Positions 35,631 through 46,377 of a stretch of 64,000 bases of DNA are shown here, piece by piece. The first letter of the stretch is position 1; every line of letters begins with the position of its first letter. The stretch comes from Arctopsyche grandis. Taxonomy: Eukaryota > Arthropoda > Insecta > Trichoptera > Hydropsychidae. Under the pieces are notes generated by a model that was not told the DNA's origin, did no database searches, and saw only the letters and a program-made list of their open reading frames with translations. The stretch lies in contig NC_135364.1 in the NCBI RefSeq assembly GCF_051622035.1, forward strand, positions 26,156,501-26,220,500, in the 5' to 3' direction. Made by a program: the position numbers and the translations under genes.

Positions 35631-35825
35631 TTGAGGAAATTTTAACGATCATTTAAAAGTTATCATTTTTTACAACATCAAATGATTTATCAATTTTTAA
35701 CTTTCTTACATCCCGAAATTCAGGCTAAGCTAAAATATGCCTTCGTAATTTGGGCATTAGTCGACGAAATTTAAATATAACTTTTTATACATGTAGAATT
35801 TAGCAAAGCTAATTTATAATGATCG

Positions 35826-36335
35826 ACACTTGCCGGCCTGTGATGGATAGCGAGTTACTAGGACATATATTTTATTTTATTTCTCCAATTATACTAAAGG
35901 CAGCGTGTTCTTCATATTTTATGTATTCCTCATCAAAAACTCTTTGATTCGAATTATGTCATTACGAAATTAAAACATTGATCTACATACATACATATGT
36001 ATATCAACAGAAATAATTATTTTCGCGGGAAGCCCCTTGTACACGTGCCTCACAGATGCGAGAGAACTCTACGCCACGCTCAACGGTCAGTGTGAGAATG
36101 ATATTCGCCTTGCTCGGCTCGTTATTTTTTTCATCTCTTGCACTTATTTTATATTATTCGACTCTTAATATATGACAAAATGATTTTTATAGCTAATTAC
36201 AAAAATTAACCGGGTAGATTTTGCATTATTTTAACTTAAAACTCACATTTTTAACTGGACGCTTGGCGTCCAGCACAGTGGCTAGCGGATTTTTCTTATT
36301 ACAGTAAGGCAAGTGCCAAATTGGCACGCTTGGGT
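35826..36335 (-). mobile_element. piggyBac-like MITE, inverted copy
   Basis: It is the reverse complement of 45917-46377: shared 'ggacgc..gcgtcca' inner palindrome, 'gcgtggcgtagag'-type and 'cagtgtgagaatgatat' segments, and 'attatgtcattacgaaat'. The terminal TTAA is not preserved. Confidence 0.7.
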
Positions 36336-36560
36336 AGAGTTTCTGTTCAAGCTGTATGCTGTCAAACGACATTTCGTTTCGGTGCGTCAAAAAACAAACA
36401 TGGTTTAAAGATTAAACGAGTTTCATTGACACGTATTCATTCATGAATTGAATCTTATATATAAAAATAATTTTAATAATAAGTGAGTTTTTTTAAAATT
36501 TAATGATTAACTTACTTCAGTAGACGAATAAAAATGGGAGTGACAATAGTGAGTGTTATA

Positions 36561-36697
36561 ACTAGAGCCCGGATAACCAATGTGCCGTTTATTGTTCAAA
36601 TGTTGTAAATGCATTGTTAAAGGTTTGCCGAACCTTTTTTACAAAGCATTTACAACAATTGAACAATGAGCGGCACCTTGGCTATCCGTACTCTAGT
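36561..36697. mobile_element. Palindromic MITE (about 137 bp)
   Basis: Arms 'actagagcccggataaccaa' and 'ttggctatccgtactctagt' are inverted. The interior 'gttgtaaatgcattgttaaa' and 'tttacaaagcatttacaac' are also inverted. It is bounded by 'ttata' and 'tataa'. A related interior occurs at 63385-63470. Confidence 0.8.
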
Positions 36698-36700
36698 TAT

Positions 36701-36930
36701 AACTAAGCTTCGGCGCGACGGTGCTATTTTCCAGGAAAGAGGGGTTGCCTATTGACAATTTCTATTATGAACGTTTTTTTACAAGGCAATAAGTTTGCTT
36801 TCGCAAAAGATTGAGCTAAAATTCCCAGTCTTCAAATCGTTTTGAAACTTTACTCTCTAGCTCTGTAGGTAGACAGTAAGCAAACCCTCTTTCATGGATA
36901 ATAGCACGGTCGCGCCGAAGCCTAGTTATA
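36701..36930. mobile_element. Second MITE, directly adjoining the first
   Basis: 'aactaagcttcggcgcgacg' and 'cgtcgcgccgaagc'-type ends (here 'cggtcgcgccgaagcctagt') are inverted around 170 bp. It shares the 'ttataact' boundary with the previous element. Confidence 0.8.
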
Positions 36931-37189
36931 ACTGTTCAAATGTTGTGAAGGGGCAATAGAAACCGGCGTATGGATAGTTTTCTGTCATTGCTTCGATTTG
37001 ACATAAAATTTCGCTGTAAATTTTAATAAGTTCGTTTATGATTAAACTATTTAGCTTCATGGACACATTAGCTTACTTTAATGAAAGCTATCCCCCCGTA
37101 TGTCGATAAGATATCAAAGTGACCTGAAGAGTGGAAGTGACTTAAAATCAGATCAGGAACGTCACTGAAATAATAGAGTGAAAACACAC

Positions 37190-37440
37190 TGAGTGGGACG
37201 TGGCACGTGTTTTTTTTTTTGATTCTTTCAAACATGCGAAAAAAGCGCAGCACCAATATTCATGGTACAGAGTCCCAAAAATCAGTGATCAATAACGGTG
37301 AAACCCATATTTGAAGAAATGTTGGAGATACCTGTCGGTTGCTTAAGAATACACGTGCGACCTCCCAAACATATTCATTCTGCACGTGCATTGCGGGAAG
37401 CCGAGGACACGTGACGTCCCATACCATTCAGCGTGTAAAC
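37190..37440 (+). repeat. Interspersed 'tttatccttgcttgacagt' family, uninterrupted copy
   Basis: It matches the pieces at 29960-31200: 'cacactgagtgggacgtggc', 'cgaaaaaagcgcagca', 'cccatatttgaagaaatg', 'attctgcacgtgca'. ORF 37339-37740 starts inside it. Confidence 0.6.
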
Positions 37441-38860
37441 AAGGATATTGATATCAATAAAGGAAACGTTATATTTGCATTGCCCACTTGTCGCCGTCTT
37501 GTTCTTATTCTTCCGAATCTCTCATATTCCTATCGGAAACTGTTGTCTCGCTATATACCCAACATATTGAGCTTGTTTGCTTTTACCAGCTATTTGTGGT
37601 TGTCTTCAAATCAGCAGGAGTCTTTTTCAGAGCCGTTTGAGTCGATTGTCGAAACAGACGGTTGCATAGAACAATCGGTAGCACCAATTACGAATTCGGA
37701 TGCTCATTTGGAACATTTTCGTTTGGAAACACACGCCTAGCACAGTGTTCTAGTGCAGCATTGCGCAAAACAATTTAATTTTTCATTCTGCGAGTGTGTA
37801 ATTAAAACAAACAGTGAAACTCGGTATATCAAAACTAACTACCGACCGGCTCACGTTTTCGTTCCGCAAGCATTTTTGCCGACCGCTCGTCCGCGAAAGG
37901 GGAAATTGACATTTGCATAAATATGTATCATCACGCCATTTTACCCGAGCCGTGTTGCGATACACTTCCGATCCGTCACGGAAAGAGAAAGGTGTCGAGC
38001 TCGGATTAACATCGCTGACCCACAGATGATACCATTTTCAATTAATACTCAATCAACTGAGCCATTGTTCTGTAAAGGTTGCCGACGAATATGGGATAAA
38101 CCGTGAGATTTTCAATTTGAGCAATGTTTGTTCTGGGTCAAACTGGCGTGCGTAACTTTCGACTCGTCTAGTGATTTTTTTTTTGACGTGGAACTACCTG
38201 GTACATATTAGAGCGGTACACGAAAAAGTGACCGCTCTAAATCCCCGGAGAAATCCTAAGCTAGGGTGTAAGTAGATAGTTCTATAATTTGGTTCCAAGT
38301 TTGACATGATGTTCAATGATGGTTCGAAACTGCAGCAGCCGTGTCGATGTGTTGTGCAACGAATCCGAAGATTGCTGCCCATTCGGTCGACCGTCATCAT
38401 CATCATCATCGTTGCGGTGGATCCCCCGCTAACCGAGTACTTAGCAATTTTACGTAACTAAATTATGGGTTTTGAATTTCTATATTGCTTTTAGATTGCG
38501 TGTCGAATTCGATGCTGGATATATCGGCATTGCAACAGTGAATGATGATGTTTTGACGTTAAAAATGCGCCGCGGGGTATTTTTTTTTTATTAAAACTTC
38601 TATTTTATTTTAGTTGCATATATAATTGACTTCATGTGTGGCTTTTGTACTTGACTTTGTATGTACATATGTTTAACATTTTTACTGTTTCGTCATGTTG
38701 TGAATAGACATTGGATGGTCATTAGGGCAATGGATAATAACAATACACCTAATTCTAACTGTATTCAAAGCCAGAGAGAAAAAAGTTTATACGAAGTCAA
38801 CAATAGCAAAACCATCTTGCCCTAATGAGTATATTTCGGTGTTGGTTTGGCGCTTTTAAA
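37441..38860. other. Intergenic, partly moderate-GC DNA
   Basis: 37740-38020 is the least AT-rich part, rich in CpG, and might be regulatory. ORF 37339-37740 (133 codons) begins in a repeat and shows no domain. No gene is called. Confidence 0.35.
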
Positions 38861-38864
38861 ATAA

Positions 38865-39215
38865 TGTAACGTGGGAACATGAGAGAGTATTCACTGTCTC
38901 ATTCGTGCATTCGTGGGTAAACAATAGATACCCCGTATTAGGCTAACGTGAATCAGTAAGTGCCCGAACAAAGGATACGCTGGAGTTATCACGGAACAAT
39001 AGGCTCACCACGGTAGACCTTTACGTGCCTAGACAATAGATACATATGTAAATTGATCGGGAAAGCTGTGTTGTGCAACTTGTCCTTTATAAGGAGGTAC
39101 ACACGGTAGATCAGATTATTCTGGAGTGAGCGGTTGATCCGTGTGGACGTCTTGAATCGTTGAATAAATACTGTGAAACGACTTGGGCTTTTTTAATTTG
39201 GATCACAATAGATCT
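38865..39215 (+). mobile_element. Possible solo LTR
   Basis: It begins 'tgtaacgtgggaacatgag', has a TATA-like 'tttataagga' near 39087 and 'aataaa' near 39164, and ends 'ggatcaca'. That is the TG..CA layout with promoter and polyadenylation signals expected of an LTR. No second LTR, primer-binding site or ORF is found, and a target duplication is not clear. Confidence 0.35.
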
Positions 39216-39352
39216 TTATATTACCGTACAAAGCAAGAGAGCAAAAAAACATAGTCGACAGTAGCAATTAAAAATAGTTTTTGTGCAAAATGATCGCTAT
39301 CGCAAGAATCTTCGCTAATGATCTTTGCCTTTAACGATAACGATCTTTGCAT

Positions 39353-39846
39353 TTAACCTTTTGAATGCTGGTCAACGGCGATTGGCGTTTTGCTGACACT
39401 GTCCATAGGCTTGCAAAACGCCGATAGGTGTTGTAAATTTTGGATGTACAAAGTAAACAAGAATATTACCTACTAAACCTTTAAAGGTAGCATTGAAAAA
39501 AAAATGCATTGAACATGGGTCTTGTGATCCGTGTCATTCATTTGTGATTTGGAATTTAGATTGTGATCATTACTTTTTAACAACAATGAAGAGAAGATGG
39601 AAATAGTTTTGGAAGAATACATTCATTAATTGAATTATTTTATATTGTTCCAAGATGTATTAGAGTCTAAACACACCTTTAAAAAACTCGAAATCCTCGG
39701 CGGTGGTGATCTAGGGTTTGTTTGGATTAGCTAAAATTTGTATACCTGCTTTCTATTGGATTTCTAAATAATTGTAGTTGGAAATGGTGGCGAAATTCAG
39801 CGTGGCGGGCTTTCAACAGAAAAGACGTCAGCACTCTAAGGGTTAA
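39353..39846. mobile_element. piggyBac-like MITE with TTAA duplications (494 bp)
   Basis: The left end TTAA-CCTTTTGAATGCTGGTC and the right end GACGTCAGCACTCTAAGGG-TTAA are inverted. A TTAA target and CCC-rich short ends mark piggyBac-type mobility. There is no transposase. Internal parts match 3636-4125 and 14010-14460. Confidence 0.8.
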
Positions 39847-39849
39847 TTG

Positions 39850-41000
39850 TGAAATTTTCATTGAAAAGTTTGTCTACAATGGTTTATCAAAGCCTTGACT
39901 CGAGTTTTTTCAAATCTATGACGTATTTTTGAATTGTCAACTTTCTTGTACGCGATTTGCTGCAAGACCGTTACATATGTGGTAACGAAAATTGCGTGCT
40001 GTTTCCTACCAATTCCGCGTGTGTGACCAATAGGAAAAGAGTATTTTTTATCTTCTGCCAAGCTAATTGAAACGAGCCATATACCGGTTCGTATTTCATA
40101 GGAAACTAAAGAATGATACACACATAAGTACATAACATGCTTTTTTCCCCCTATGACATGTGGCAATTATTGTCAGGCCCGAATCGTGCCGGTAAAATAA
40201 ACTTTTACGTAGTTTCAACTTCCTAGAGCAGCGCTTGTCAATGTTTTAGGAGACGTCATCTTCTGTGATCGTCGTCATCATTTGCAATATGCTGGTTTAT
40301 TTGTTGTCCGTGTGATGATTTCACGTTTTCATCGATTGCCGTTTATTTATTGCTTTTCGAGTGATGCTTTTTGACCCCCCCCCCACCCCCCTCCACTTGT
40401 CTTTGGATCTGACTTTGTCTTTGGTTGTCGACAGATCACGATTATGGCTCATTATTCATCTTCATTTCTGTAAAGTGTATGACGTCATTTATAATAAGGT
40501 TTTATAATGATGCTTCATCACGGCGAGCGTGAGTTGGATTTTTTTCGTTTTGAGTTTTTTGTATTTCTACGGTGTTGATTTTTTAATTGTGAGCACTTAC
40601 GGTTGAGTATCTGCGATCGTTGCATGCCTTGGATTCTTTTGGGTTGTTTGGAGGACAAGGTTACGAAAATATTTATATATTTTTTTATTTTATTTTGCAC
40701 AGTACAATGTTGAATAGTTCGTTAGCAGGCGAGAAATATAGCTCTTGCGCGAGTATAAAAAATTAGTAATTAAAATTTATTTTATACAATTACATATGTA
40801 TGTATATATTTACATAAATTATGCTGATAGCTAAAAGCAGTTGTTTTAAACTTTTTTTGGTTTGGTTAGTCCTTATGATTAAACTTAAAAATCTTAAGAT
40901 TGGAAAATTTTTTTATGTTTTTTTCCATAAATTTTTTTTTGGAATAATTATTTATAATTAAAAAAATGCGTCACAGTAAAAATATTTGTGATTCTTTTTC
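39850..41000. other. Intergenic, no gene recognised
   Basis: It contains a C-tract (40374-40392). ORF 39858-40166 (minus) has no domain. A donor-like 'gagc|gtgagt' at 40528 could belong to an untranslated leader exon of the galactosyltransferase gene, but nothing else supports it. Confidence 0.3.
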
Positions 41001-41006
41001 ATTATA

Positions 41007-41471
41007 TATGTTACAGTGAAACTGTTATTGTCAGTGAAATTATAATTTCACTAGTGAGAGATTTATTTAACTGACTTGAGCAGTGAGTACGGATAAAACA
41101 ATAGATTTACAAATTCAGTGAATTTATAATTTGAATTACAACGTACGAATTCGAATTAAAACGTACTACCAACCCTAACTTATCCTAACCTAACCTTCAA
41201 AATATAAAACTAACTCTAACTAACCTAACCTAACCTAACCTAACCTAACCTAACCTAACCTAACCTTAAATAAATAAAACCAACGCGAGTTTGGCATCGG
41301 AGTGGGGATGTAGAAGAGCGAGGCTGTGACGTGGGGTGGCGCGATTCGTATCGGCGACGCACTATCATCCAGCTGTCAAAAATTATAATTCCACTAATAG
41401 GGGCCAGTGAAAATGTAACTGGTTATGATTTCACTGAAATGTCAGTCAAATTATAATTTCACTGTAACATA
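41007..41471. mobile_element. CCTAA-bearing MITE, copy 1
   Basis: The ends 'atatgttacagtgaaa' and 'tttcactgtaacatat' are inverted; 'agtgaaattataatttcact' is repeated at both ends. Inside is (CCTAA)n, about 10 units at 41221-41270, then 'aaataaataaaaccaacgcg'. No coding capacity. Confidence 0.8.
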
Positions 41472-41507
41472 TTTTTTTATTTATTTATTTTATTTATTTT
41501 TTACATA

Positions 41508-41932
41508 TACCAGGAAGGCCTTACAGGTAACCCCAATGCGCCTTCCTGGCCAATTACGATCGATGCAGCATTTTTATTATACAAGTCGGTGAATTACGAG
41601 ACACTTTCAAACTAGCAAATTAACGAGACATCTATGAATTGTACATATATTTTTATTGTACATTAATCATACTCAAATAGTGGTGACATAGTAGGTAGGA
41701 AGGATTTTAGTCAATTTTAATCGGGAACCGTTTCAACAGAGAAATCAGAGAAATCGACAAACTCTGATAGGAAACGATCGACCTGGAGTCACAAATATTC
41801 AGGTCTGACCAGCAGCACTACAGATATACACAGAAAAAAATATTTTCAATCGAGGTCAGCTCATGGGATTGAACCCCGCGCCTCTCGGTGTTAAGCAGAA
41901 GCTTAACGACCGAGCTATGCTGCTAATATGTA
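41508..41932 (-). mobile_element. SINE, type-2 head, tail A
   Basis: On the minus strand: head 'cagcatagctcggtcgttaa' with box B 'gggttcaatccc', 'gagctgacctcgattgaa', core 'gtgactccaggtcgatcg', 'tagatgtctcgttaatttgc', tail-A hairpin 'ccaggaaggc'/'gccttcctgg'. Confidence 0.85.
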
Positions 41933-41939
41933 CATAATT

Positions 41940-43310
41940 TATGTTTTTCGCGAATTACGAATCGCAATATTCACATATGTACATATATTTACATTATTTT
42001 TTGTGGAATTAAAATATTCACTTATTTTTTTGTGGAATTAAAATATTCTCATATATTTTTTTGTGTAATTGAAATATTATATTGAAAACATATATAAATT
42101 TAAATGTAACTACATTAAATTATATATTTTCAGTATTTTAAAATTAAGCTAAAAATTAAAAATGCAATTTTTTCTCATTTATATATTTTCATTTCGGTGG
42201 TCTTCAATCTTTAAATCTTAATTTATATTATTAAAATGTTCTAAACATACGCCAGCTTATAAATGTACAATTCACACCGCTCAGAACATTTCAGCTGATC
42301 AATAGGAATCGCGTGTTGTTGTCCCTACTGTAAACAGCCGCGAAATGACATATAAGTTTTTTAACCTTTTGATATCTAGATATTTACGCTTATCAAATCA
42401 ATTGGTTCATTTACCATAGATAAAGAACCCCTGGTTTTTATCTATGGTAAATAAAATGAGGTATTATACGTATGATTTTACTTAAATTATGTTCAACATA
42501 ATACAATGTCGATCCAGTGATTAATTGTTTTAAATTGATTTAAAATTTTAGAATGCTCTTAAAATACATGCATATATGTATGTACATATGTATGCATTGT
42601 ACTACGGTTGTCACAACAAGGTAAAATTCAAACAATGAACTGTTTTGTCATTTGAACTTGTTGTTTTTCCGGTAGTGCATTGTTTGAATAGGTGGTTCAG
42701 TGTTTAAACACATTTTTCATTCAATTGATAATCATTTTATTTGTCATGTTGAGCTGTAGTATGACTAAAGAGTCAAGAGAGCTTGGGTTAAGGACGCGTT
42801 TTTTCCCAAACATAATTTTTTTTATATTCCATTAACCTTGTATGAATCATGGCTAACTGCACACGAGAATTTTATTTCAATCTTTTTTTTTGTACACCTT
42901 TATTTGTCTTTGCAATCAAACGTTCCGTGAATTAATCAGTCCTCAAGTGTATTTCGCACGAAAGGGTTGTTATGTGTGTGTGTGTGTGTTGTTTTAACAT
43001 TTTTAAAAATCCTAGCAACCGGTTGGTTCCTATGAGTCATCATTGATCAATATTTTTAAGGATTATTTTTTTTACTTTAATACATAAACTAAGAATCGAT
43101 AGATAAAGTGTTGTCGTGAGAAGTTTTGACTGATTTATTATCATTTAAACCACTGAATGGACTGAACTGAAATTTTCTACATATAATAGGTATGCTTAAG
43201 TATATAAATTCCGGAAGTAGTACTTTTATATACTTTTATTTTAGTTCCAAAAAAAAATATATGTATGTGAATATTACGATTCCTAATTCGACAAAAACAT
43301 CAATTATGTA
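41940..43310. other. Intergenic AT-rich DNA with a small perfect hairpin
   Basis: 'atttaccatagataaa' and 'tttatctatggtaaat' form a hairpin at about 42410-42456. A (GT)n lies at 42974-42990. No gene is seen. Confidence 0.45.
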
Positions 43311-43312
43311 TA

Positions 43313-43729
43313 TGTCACAGTGAAATTATAATTTCACTGACATTTCAGTAAATTCATAACTATGTAGTTACATTTTCACTGGGTATAAATCAGTGAAATC
43401 ATATCCAATTACATTTTCACTGGCCCCTATTAGTGAACTTATAATTTTTGACAGTTGGACGAAAGTGCGTTGCCGATACGAATCGCGCCACCTCGCTCCT
43501 CTCTATCCTCACTCCAATGCTTACTCGCGTTGGTTTTATTTATTTAAGGTTAGGTTAGGTTAAGTTAGGGTTGGTTTTATTTATTTAAGACTATGTTGTT
43601 ATAATTGGTAGTACGTTTTAATTAGAATTACAAATTCACTGACATTAAGAAGTGAATTTGTAATTCTATTGTTATATCCGTTTATAAAATTATATATATA
43701 TATACTAGTGAAATTATAATTTCACTGAG
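43313..43729. mobile_element. CCTAA-bearing MITE, copy 2, inverted relative to copy 1
   Basis: Both ends carry 'agtgaaattataatttcact'. The telomere-like stretch is short here ('ggttaggttaggttaagtta' at 43550). 'gttgccgatacgaatcgcgc' matches copy 1 in reverse. It lies only about 135 bp before the galactosyltransferase coding exon. Confidence 0.8.
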
Positions 43730-43863
43730 AATCAATATCATGATCAATAAAAAATCATAATACTCCATATGAATGTATATGTACATATTGATCCTTCATA
43801 GTAAAAGTTTTGTATGAATTATTGAAATATTTTTACTAATTTGTTAATTTATGTATATTTCAG

Positions 43864-43899
43864 ATGATGGGGCTGGGTGAAATGACGTCGCATCGATAA
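43864..43899 (+). promoter_or_regulatory. Upstream ORF in the galactosyltransferase leader
   Basis: Directly after the acceptor 'tatatttcag' an ATG opens an 11-codon frame (MMGLGEMTSHR, then TAA). It ends 6 nt before the main ATG and lies in the same frame. It starts with two ATGs at the exon border, so its own context depends on the upstream exon. Confidence 0.6.
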
Positions 43900-43905
43900 A
43901 TAGTC

Positions 43906-45030
43906 ATGGCATTGCGTATGATCCATCTTCTTGTTGTGGGGGCATTGAGTCTCACAATATATGCTTACGCATCTTACTACAGCAACTCCGGACCTCAGAT
44001 CCGCCAACATGTCGCCTCCTTCTACGTCATGGACAAAAACATCACGACAAGCTCGGACTCGGACTCGTCCAAGCAGATCTCCAACACCAGTGCCTCCAGC
44101 TCTCCGGCCATCATGCCGGGCATGTCGAGTCTGCCGAGCTCGTCTGGCACGGCGGTTCCGACACCGACGGTAAACGTCACCGTCAAAACACCACCTGACC
44201 TTAGCAAAGGAGTCAAAACTAGGATATTGTATGCGGCCGGACATACCACACCTAGGCCGGAGATCTGTCCTGATTTAGGCTCGTCGTTGAGACTCTTAAC
44301 GTTGATCATGTCGGCGCCGTCGCATCTCGATGCTCGCATGGCCATCAGACAGACTTGGGGTCACTATTCGAGTAGGAAAGACGTAGCTATTGCTTTCCTA
44401 TTGGGAATTACTGAAGATGCCAAGCTGGAGACTGCTTTGGCGAGTGAAGGTGCTCTGTACGGGGATATAATCCGGGGTAGATTCTTCGACAGTTACAACA
44501 ACTTGACTTTAAAGACGATTTCAATGATGGAATGGGTTTCCGACTACTGTCCTAAAGCCAAGTTCGTTCTGAAGACGGACGATGATATGTTTATTAATAT
44601 ACCGAAGCTGTTGAGTTTTACGGAGCGGCATTTAAACGATAAGAAGGTTATATACGGTCGGCTCGCTAAGAGATGGAAGCCGATACGGAATCCCAAGTCC
44701 AAGTATTACGTGTCTACGAGTCAGTACAGAGCGCCCGTGTTCCCGGATTTTACAACGGGTCCGGCGTATCTGTTGTCGGCTTCGCTGGCCGGTGATCTGT
44801 ACAAGGCTTCGCTGGATCAGACGTATCTGAAGCTCGAGGACGTCTTCACTACGGGGGTCGTGGCTCAAAAACTGAAAATCAAACGGGCCCACGCGGCCGA
44901 GTTCCTCAATAAACGCGTTCCGTTGAACGCTTGCACTGTCCAAAGAGCGATTAGCATACACATGGTGAAATTTAGTGAACAGTTTGACCTTTGGAAGAAG
45001 CTGTTGGATGGGAAGACGAAATGCAAGTGA
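43906..45030 (+). CDS. Beta-1,3-galactosyltransferase-type glycosyltransferase (GT31), 374 aa
   Basis: A Golgi type II membrane enzyme expected to transfer galactose or N-acetylglucosamine in beta-1,3 linkage from a UDP-sugar. The N-terminus MALRMIHLLVVGALSLTIYA is the signal-anchor. A Ser/Thr-rich stem follows to about residue 100 with sequons NIT, NTS and NVT. GT31 landmarks are all present: ARMAIRQTWG (about 144-153), NNLTLKTISMMEW, FVLKTDDDMFIN (the DxD metal site, about 222-233), FTTGPAYLLSA and KLEDVFTTGVVA (the E-D-V motif). The ATG has G at -3 and +4. The coding region is one exon; an acceptor at 43862-43863 shows a spliced leader from upstream. Length is normal for the family and no damage is seen. 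It is closer to the beta3GalT1/5 type than to brainiac, but the orthologue cannot be named without a search. ORFs on the other strand are shadows. Confidence 0.93.
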   Translation: MALRMIHLLVVGALSLTIYAYASYYSNSGPQIRQHVASFYVMDKNITTSSDSDSSKQISNTSASSSPAIMPGMSSLPSSSGTAVPTPTVNVTVKTPPDLSKGVKTRILYAAGHTTPRPEICPDLGSSLRLLTLIMSAPSHLDARMAIRQTWGHYSSRKDVAIAFLLGITEDAKLETALASEGALYGDIIRGRFFDSYNNLTLKTISMMEWVSDYCPKAKFVLKTDDDMFINIPKLLSFTERHLNDKKVIYGRLAKRWKPIRNPKSKYYVSTSQYRAPVFPDFTTGPAYLLSASLAGDLYKASLDQTYLKLEDVFTTGVVAQKLKIKRAHAAEFLNKRVPLNACTVQRAISIHMVKFSEQFDLWKKLLDGKTKCK

Positions 45031-45640
45031 TCAAGTGACGGATTTTCGAATCTATGTAACCTAATTTGTGATAAGATCAAACATGCTGCCATAGGTAGAA
45101 AAAACGAACAATCAAAATTGTATTTAAAAAGTAACTTTTTTAATATTTTATAATTCATATGGTATTCGACTAGTATATGTACATATATACTCATTTAATG
45201 CGTTCATATATTTTATTTTTTTTTGTTTGAAAACTAAAGTATTTTCAATTGAACAAATGCCAAAATAAGAACAAATGCGAATTTCATTTTTGTCTGTATT
45301 GTATTAATATTATAAGTGTTCATAAAAGCATATTTTCATATTGTAATTTTAAAATCCATGTGCTCAATCTAAACAGTTTTGTTTAAGAATATGTTCAAAA
45401 ACAAAATGACGGAATGTGAGCCGGCGGCAGACTATAGATATTTTTTTAGATCTTCGAAGCCTTTGGTGTCCTAATTCTAATTGCATATTATTTCTTTTCT
45501 TTCGACTCGTATTCTATGATACTATATAATATTCTGATATTTATTTGACATATTATAGAATTGATCGGATTTTTTTTTTTTTTTTTAATCAAAGTCCAAA
45601 ATTTTTATCATACGTCGAATAAAATAAACTTTATTGTTTG
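45031..45640 (+). terminator. Galactosyltransferase 3' UTR with candidate polyadenylation signals
   Basis: Two overlapping AATAAA hexamers occur at 45618-45628, followed by a T/G-rich stretch. The actual end of the transcript is not determined. Confidence 0.45.
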
Positions 45641-45916
45641 AATGAACTGATATAAGGCCTATTTATAAGTAACATAAAAATCTGAGGTTTGCGTATATGG
45701 TATATTATATCGTAGTTAAATTTAATATGATGTCTATGTCTATACTTGTATTTATTTTGACGAAATTAGTATTACTTTTTTATTTTGTTTGGAAAATTCA
45801 TTAGTTTTTATTTTAATTCTTTATGTATTGCAAACGTTTTGGCACAAGTACTTACATTTAAAATAGGCAGCGTTATATTATATAATGTTTTATGTTTTAA
45901 ATTGATTTCTTACTGT
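45641..45916. other. Intergenic, no feature recognised
   Basis: AT-rich; nothing seen. Confidence 0.4.
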
Positions 45917-46377
45917 TTAACCCTTGCCTCACTGTACTGGACGCGAAGCGTCCAGTTTAAAATGAGGTGTTTTAAGTTGAAATAATGCAAAATCTGCCGG
46001 GATAATTATTGTTATTAGTTATAAAAGTCATTTTATCGTGTATTAAACGTCGAATAATATAAAGTAAGTGCAAGAAATGAAAATAAAATAAAATCGGCTG
46101 AAGCCGAACCGTCATTCCAAGGTGGATATCATTCTCACACTGACCGTTGAGCGTGGTGTACTGAATTTCCGACTCTTTCTCGCTTCTGATACAAGGTACT
46201 TGCCGTGAAAATAATTATTTCCATTGATATTGATCAATTTTTTTTTATTTCGTAATGACATAATTCGAATCATAGAGGTTTTGATGAGGAATATATAAAA
46301 TATGAAGACCGTGCATTCAGTATATTTGGAGAAATAAAATAAAATAAAAGTCCTGGTCACAGTGTGGCAAGTGTTAA
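45917..46377. mobile_element. piggyBac-like MITE with TTAA duplications (461 bp)
   Basis: TTAA-CCCTTGCCTCACTGTACTGG at the left and CCTGGTCACAGTGTGGCAAG-TG-TTAA at the right are inverted with few mismatches. A small inner palindrome 'ggacgcgaagcgtcc' follows the left end. It is the forward copy of 35826-36335. Confidence 0.8.

Noticed and set aside
37339..37740. 133-codon ORF as a gene
   Set aside because: Its first third lies in an interspersed repeat, it has no recognisable domain and no splice or start context of note.
41221..41270. (CCTAA)n array as a sign of a chromosome end or fusion point
   Set aside because: The tract lies inside a MITE with terminal inverted repeats, and the same tract occurs in other copies of that element.
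43849..45194. Several ORFs antisense to or out of frame with the galactosyltransferase
   Set aside because: They are shadows of the real coding frame.
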